This document shows, one piece after another, positions 19,238 to 21,419 of a stretch of DNA of 21,419 nt. A model generated the notes under the pieces. That model was not told where the DNA came from and ran no database searches. It saw nothing but the letters and a program-made list of their open reading frames with translations. Location of the stretch: positions 1 through 21,419 of the forward strand of contig CAYPOY010000058.1 of the NCBI GenBank assembly GCA_964412395.1, given 5' to 3'. Every line of letters begins with the position of its first letter. The stretch's first letter is position 1. The position numbers and the translations under genes were made by a program. Origin of the DNA: CAYPOY01 sp964412395 (GTDB taxonomy: Bacteria; Chloroflexota; Anaerolineae; B4-G1).

Positions 19238-19519
19238 CTAGGTCACCTCCTCCCTACACACAGGGCACAGGCGAGGAGAGTTGTGTTGATTTTTTAACTG
19301 ACGTTCCAATCCACGACCGCCTTCCCAGACGCGCACCAGTCGCCACGTGATGCCCGCTTTGCCTACTGCCGCCATTATCGCCGCACCGTTGCCCTCCCTG
19401 TGAGCCTCAAGCCTACTCTCCAAGTTATCGGTAGAGCCCAGGTAATGTCGAGCCTGCCCACGAGGGTTGTCCAGATCCCCAAGCGGGCTGTCGAAATGGA
19501 TTAAGTACACCACCGTCAC
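19238..19519 (-). CDS. Small GIY-YIG nuclease-domain protein
   Basis: A 93-residue protein starting with GTG at 19519, overlapping the preceding stop as GTGA. VVYLIHF (GIY-like strand) and RHYLGSTDNLESRLEAHREG (YIG-like strand with catalytic-type Arg and a following His) define a stand-alone GIY-YIG domain; RGLERQLK supplies the later conserved Glu. The C-terminal CPVC gives one metal-binding pair. Short members include UvrC-like and YhbQ-type proteins, often of unclear function. Two GIY-YIG-type genes side by side are unusual. Confidence 0.75.
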   Translation of the reverse strand: MTVVYLIHFDSPLGDLDNPRGQARHYLGSTDNLESRLEAHREGNGAAIMAAVGKAGITWRLVRVWEGGRGLERQLKNQHNSPRLCPVCREEVT

Positions 19520-19761
19520 GCCTCCAGTTCTAGCGTCAGTTGACCAGCCTCTGGTGTCTCCACGTGAGCTACCGGGGAAGCCAATCGCTGGTGACCGTTA
19601 CCGCTGATGGGGCCGGCCACCAGGATACAACCCGCTACGATCACCTGGAGGGGAGGGCTGCCGTGTCGCTTTTCAAACAGTCTCCGTGCCACCTCGGGGT
19701 CGGTGTCCAGGGTGTAGCCTTGCCACTTACCACGTAGTTTGCCGTTGCCGTCGTCACTCAT
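19516..19761 (-). CDS. Unknown small protein
   Basis: An 81-residue protein, ATG at 19761, overlapping the HTH gene by 8 bases and followed by a GTGA overlap with the GIY-YIG gene. It begins with a charged GNGKLRGKWQGYTLDTDPEVARRLFEKRHGSPP, which has the look of a DNA-binding or substrate-docking helix. The hydrophobic VIVAGCILVAGPISG stretch is too short and Gly-rich for a sure membrane segment. No family known. Confidence 0.6.
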   Translation of the reverse strand: MSDDGNGKLRGKWQGYTLDTDPEVARRLFEKRHGSPPLQVIVAGCILVAGPISGNGHQRLASPVAHVETPEAGQLTLELEA

Positions 19762-20011
19762 CGCCGCCCTTCCTCCGCCCCCGGCCCTCGTCCAGGTCCT
19801 CCCGCCAGGGGTTGTGCTTCTGCGTCCCCAGCGCGTCCATACGGGCTTTGTACGCCAGAAGGCTCTCCTCGTTGACCAGCCAGTCGCGCCCCACCTTGTG
19901 GGCCTCTATCTGTCCCTGGTTCGCCAGCATCCGCATATAGGCACGGGAGTAGCCGGTCAGCGCCTGCGCCACGTCGGTCGTGATCCAGCCTTCAACTATC
20001 GGTTCAGTCAT
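19754..20011 (-). CDS. Excisionase-family HTH protein, operon-leading copy
   Basis: An 85-residue paralogue of the HTH proteins at 737-985 and 20767-21012: WITTDVAQALTGYSRAYMRMLANQGQ (helix-turn-helix), HKVGRDWLVNE (wing) and QKHNPW near the end, then an acidic/basic tail. The ATG at 20011 follows GAGGCGAGACG and overlaps a 14-codon leader frame. As the first protein gene after the tRNA it may regulate the operon that contains the GIY-YIG and partition genes. Whether it also acts in excision is unknown. Confidence 0.75.
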   Translation of the reverse strand: MTEPIVEGWITTDVAQALTGYSRAYMRMLANQGQIEAHKVGRDWLVNEESLLAYKARMDALGTQKHNPWREDLDEGRGRRKGGDE

Positions 20012-20048
20012 CGTCTCGCCTCATTGACTCTCGCATTTGCTTGGACAT
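20004..20048 (-). CDS. Possible 14-residue leader peptide
   Basis: MSKQMRESMRRDDD from ATG 20048, with GGAG seven bases upstream. It ends in a TGA that overlaps the ATG of the HTH gene by 8 bases. The good binding site, short length and overlap suggest a coupling peptide that feeds ribosomes to the HTH gene. Such a short frame can also occur by chance. Confidence 0.35.
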   Translation of the reverse strand: MSKQMRESMRRDDD

Positions 20049-20123
20049 CGCTGTGCTCCTTTCGTGCTTCCATCTTCTATCTTGCACCAGACTACCCGGA
20101 TGCGGGAGAAGTCGTAACGCCAG

Positions 20124-20206
20124 TAACGGGGGCGGGAGTCGAACCCGCGATGGCCTTGCGGCCTCCAGGATATGAGCCTGGTGAGCTGCCGTTGCTCTAC
20201 CCCGCT
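20124..20206 (-). tRNA. tRNA with CAU anticodon and an extra long variable arm
   Basis: A full cloverleaf of 83 bases: acceptor AGCGGGG/CCCCGTT (one G-T pair) with discriminator A, D arm GAGC-AACGGCA-GCTC, anticodon arm CCAGG-CTCATAT-CCTGG (anticodon CAU) and T arm GCGGG-TTCGACT-CCCGC. The variable region is 16 bases (20149-20164) and contains GGCC-GCAA-GGCC, a 4-bp hairpin closed by a GNRA loop, as in class II tRNAs. Known CAU tRNAs (Met, initiator, lysidine-Ile) have short variable loops. The A1-U72 pair and the lack of three G-C pairs in the anticodon stem argue against an initiator. No CCA is encoded. It lies 26 bases after the 20233-20493 gene and is probably cotranscribed with it. Confidence 0.85.
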
Positions 20207-20232
20207 ATGATTCTGTCACTCTGTGTTGTGGT

Positions 20233-20493
20233 TTAGCTTGCTTCCAGGAGAAGGTCAACGTGCCCAGTAATCGCGCTCTCTTTGGCGTTGGCTCTCACCT
20301 CGCGGGCGAATTGCAGGAACTCATCACCCGTCATCTCGCGCTCATAGTAATCCTTGAGGTTGACGACCACGGCCACCCTGGGATTGCGATACCCGATATC
20401 GAACACATTGCCCTCTTTGTCCACGCCGGTCAGGACAACCGGCATCTCCTGGATTTGAGATACCAACTTGTATGCTCCCTTGCTCTTTGCCAT
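20233..20493 (-). CDS. Unknown 86-residue protein ahead of the tRNA
   Basis: ATG at 20493 behind GGAGGTAGCA. The protein (AYKLVSQIQEMPVVLTGVDKEGNVFDIGYRNPRVAVVVNLKDYYEREM, then a helical, acidic end) looks like a small alpha/beta fold. The length and a strand-helix order slightly recall Phd/YefM antitoxins, but no diagnostic residues are seen and no toxin gene follows. Transcription should start at 20714-20742, run through a structured leader containing a terminator-like hairpin, and continue into the tRNA. Confidence 0.65.
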   Translation of the reverse strand: MAKSKGAYKLVSQIQEMPVVLTGVDKEGNVFDIGYRNPRVAVVVNLKDYYEREMTGDEFLQFAREVRANAKESAITGHVDLLLEAS

Positions 20494-20510
20494 TGCTACC
20501 TCCTCGTACA

Positions 20511-20546
20511 AACCGAAAGCCCCCGCCGGTCTTGCCTGGCGGGGGC
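20511..20546 (-). terminator. Terminator-like hairpin in the leader of the 20233-20493 gene
   Basis: Stem GCCCCCGCC/GGCGGGGGC (20519-20527 with 20538-20546) followed on the minus strand by TTTCGGTT, ending about 18 bases before the start codon. Downstream of the promoter at 20714-20742 and with no gene between, it would act as an attenuator rather than an end-of-gene terminator. Confidence 0.6.
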
Positions 20547-20654
20547 CTCTCTGTTATACTTGAGGTAGCCTCCCGCGCCGTCTACGCCGGCGTTGGGGGT
20601 CAGCCCTCCGGTCGGTGTTCAGTCACCACCGGGGGGCGATTTCCTATATCTGTC
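20547..20654. other. Structured leader region without a gene
   Basis: No frame with a start signal is seen. Imperfect stems such as CCGGTCGGTG/CACCACCGG (20610s-20630s) and GC-rich self-complementary stretches suggest a folded 5' leader of about 200 bases between the promoter and the gene at 20233-20493. Confidence 0.4.
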
Positions 20655-20712
20655 TCATCGCTTGGGATGAAACCTGTTGTAAAAGAAAAAGCGGTCTCAT
20701 CGCTTACGATGA
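20655..20712. promoter_or_regulatory. Two palindromic operators, 42 bp apart
   Basis: TCATCG-CTTG-GGATGA (20655-20670) and TCATCG-CTTA-CGATGA (20697-20712), the second a perfect palindrome just downstream of the -10 box. Both are preceded by GTC, so 12 bases are shared. Centres 42 bp apart, four helical turns, favour looping or cooperative binding of a repressor, perhaps one of the HTH proteins. Confidence 0.75.
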
Positions 20713-20713
20713 T

Positions 20714-20742
20714 AGTATAGTACAAAAAAGGGGGCTTGTCAA
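20714..20742 (-). promoter_or_regulatory. Consensus promoter inside a terminator
   Basis: On the minus strand TTGACA (20737-20742), 17-base spacer, TATACT (20714-20719). The -35 box forms the loop region of the hairpin at 20724-20748 and the spacer holds its T-run, so one sequence both stops the upstream HTH transcript and starts the next. Confidence 0.8.
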
Positions 20743-20748
20743 GCCCCC
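20724..20748 (-). terminator. Strong terminator after the right HTH gene
   Basis: A GGGGGCTT/AAGCCCCC stem (20730-20737 with 20741-20748, loop GTC) followed on the minus strand by TTTTTTG. It ends transcription of the HTH gene at 20767-21012. Confidence 0.9.
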
Positions 20749-20766
20749 CAACCTTAAAATTTCCGG

Positions 20767-21012
20767 TTAATGTCCGATTGCTTTGTGCTGCGTCCCGACT
20801 CTCCGAGGATCGTGTTTGGCTGTCCCTAACCGCTTCATCTCCTCAACGTAAGTCAGCACACTTTTTCTATCCAGGAACCAATCGCGCCCACGCTTGCGCC
20901 CGTTAATCCGACCCTCCCTTGCAAACTGTCTGAGTGTGACGGGGCTGTACCCTGTGAGTTGTGCTGCCTCCGGGACGGTGATCCACTCAATGGGGTTGAA
21001 GTCGTCAGGCAT
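20767..21012 (-). CDS. Excisionase-family HTH protein (right copy)
   Basis: An 81-residue winged-helix DNA-binding protein: WITVPEAAQLTGYSPVTLRQFAREGR (helix-turn-helix), RKRGRDWFLDRKSVLTYVEEMKRLG (wing and closing helix). Same family as 737-985, its positional equivalent, but clearly diverged from it, unlike the almost identical second HTH gene next to it. Start ATG 21012 behind GGCGGGGGCA. Ends 18 bases before a terminator that also carries the next promoter, so it is a candidate repressor of that promoter, or the directionality factor for the integrase. Confidence 0.75.
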   Translation of the reverse strand: MPDDFNPIEWITVPEAAQLTGYSPVTLRQFAREGRINGRKRGRDWFLDRKSVLTYVEEMKRLGTAKHDPRRVGTQHKAIGH

Positions 21013-21051
21013 TGCCCCCGCCTATGGCTGTAACTGCTGTAACCACCAACC

Positions 21052-21080
21052 AACGAAAAGCCCCACCGGTGGGGTGGGGC
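21052..21080 (-). terminator. Intrinsic terminator between the right HTH genes
   Basis: Stem GCCCCACC/GGTGGGGC (21060-21067 with 21073-21080) followed on the minus strand by TTTTCGTT; the twin of 992-1020. Confidence 0.8.
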
Positions 21081-21110
21081 CTCGTGTAAGCAGGCCGGCC
21101 TGGATAGACC

Positions 21111-21419
21111 TCAATCCCACCAGTGCAATACTTCCAGCAGCGCCTCCTGGAACTCCCGCAGGCCGGCCTTTTCGATCAGCCAGGTGTCACCTTCGCGCCT
21201 GGTGTCCACCGCCCCGTCCTGGATCATCCAGCGCAAGGTATCCACGTCGTGGCCCGACAATTCGCACGCCTCCTGAACCGTCAGCCATTCGGGAGCCGCT
21301 ACCCAGGAAACAGGGGTTACTACCCGCTTCACCAGCCTCCCCACTATACCACTGGAAAGCGCCATCTTCTGACAAGTGACCCGCACAGGACTCGAACCTG
21401 TAACCAAGGGATTAAGAGT
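21111..21419 (-). CDS. HTH protein, right copy, 5' end outside the window
   Basis: Nearly identical to 1054-1377: same WLTVQEACELSGHDVDTLRWM helix-turn-helix and the same tRNA-derived NPLVTGSSPVRV segment. Differences are a few residues at the C-terminal end (such as GLREFQ for SLRELQ). The frame stays open to the window edge inside the tRNA-Lys fragment. If a normal chromosomal tRNA-Lys lies to the right, this copy has lost the start and binding site that the integrase end supplies to its twin, and would be silent or start internally. Confidence 0.65.
   Translation of the reverse strand, partial: TLNPLVTGSSPVRVTCQKMALSSGIVGRLVKRVVTPVSWVAAPEWLTVQEACELSGHDVDTLRWMIQDGAVDTRREGDTWLIEKAGLREFQEALLEVLHWWD
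21259..21419. repeat. 161-bp perfect direct repeat, right copy
   Basis: Identical to 1202-1362 up to the window edge; see that entry. Confidence 0.95.
21377..21419 (-). other. Attachment site, right copy: tRNA-Lys(CUU) 3' part
   Basis: Same as 1320-1362. Since the tRNA reads leftward, its 5' half would lie just right of the window, so this copy should complete the functional chromosomal tRNA-Lys gene, with the discriminator base at 21377. Inferred, as the window stops here. Confidence 0.8.

Noticed and set aside
20124..20206. Initiator tRNA-fMet
   Set aside because: The anticodon matches, but position 1-72 is paired and the anticodon stem lacks the three consecutive G-C pairs of initiators.
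1..21419. Temperate phage genome
   Set aside because: Integrases and a primase fit, but there is no terminase, portal, capsid, tail or lysis gene, while partition and FtsK-like transfer genes are present.

Overview
The window reads as an integrative mobile element of a high-GC bacterium. I would place the host in Chloroflexota, near Anaerolineae, but this is inference: it rests mainly on the long Ala-Thr-Ala-Gln repeats of the lipoprotein (15595-16779), a composition I associate with that phylum. Every protein gene I accept lies on the minus strand, so the window reads biologically from right to left. Most genes are joined by ATGA or GTGA overlaps and carry GGAGGTGA-like ribosome binding sites.

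Boundaries. A 161-bp perfect direct repeat (1202-1362 and 21259-21419) ends in the 3' part of a tRNA-Lys(CUU) gene. This looks like the attachment site of the integrase at 1355-2320. Positions 1-1319 look like the tail of a second, related element in tandem, because the same pair of small helix-turn-helix genes sits left of both repeat copies. The second HTH gene of the pair starts inside the integrase gene and is translated through the attachment site.

Layout, right to left. 20767-21419: HTH/excisionase-like pair. 20494-20748: terminator with a strong promoter inside it, two palindromic operators and a structured leader. 20233-20493: small unknown gene. 20124-20206: a CAU tRNA with an unusual extra arm. 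18642-20048: HTH protein, small unknown protein and two GIY-YIG-type proteins. 17555-18645: ParA ATPase and a ribbon-helix-helix partner. 14213-17338: two small membrane proteins, a lipoprotein with a second membrane anchor, and an FtsK/SpoIIIE-like DNA pump. 11368-14225: small accessory proteins, one resembling Csx3 ring nucleases. 10993-11366: a roughly 60-bp-period array of inverted repeats. 9769-10812: second tyrosine recombinase. 8707-9380: HigB/HigA-like toxin-antitoxin pair. 7876-8583: unknown cargo gene. 7404-7762: RHH regulator and a predicted antisense RNA. 4777-7389: CHC2-Toprim-ATPase primase/helicase, followed by a near-perfect palindrome of ten phased TGTACA-type repeats (4664-4755). 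1355-4616: a tight operon of small proteins, with internal duplications and one frameshifted copy, ending in the integrase.

Together this suggests an integrative element that can excise, replicate with its own primase/helicase, partition with ParA/RHH, and perhaps move as double-stranded DNA through an FtsK-type pump. I see no relaxase, no type IV secretion genes and no virion genes. The points most worth a second look are the att-spanning gene, the long-arm CAU tRNA, the phased palindrome, the 60-bp array, the antisense RNA over the primase leader, and the Csx3-like protein.
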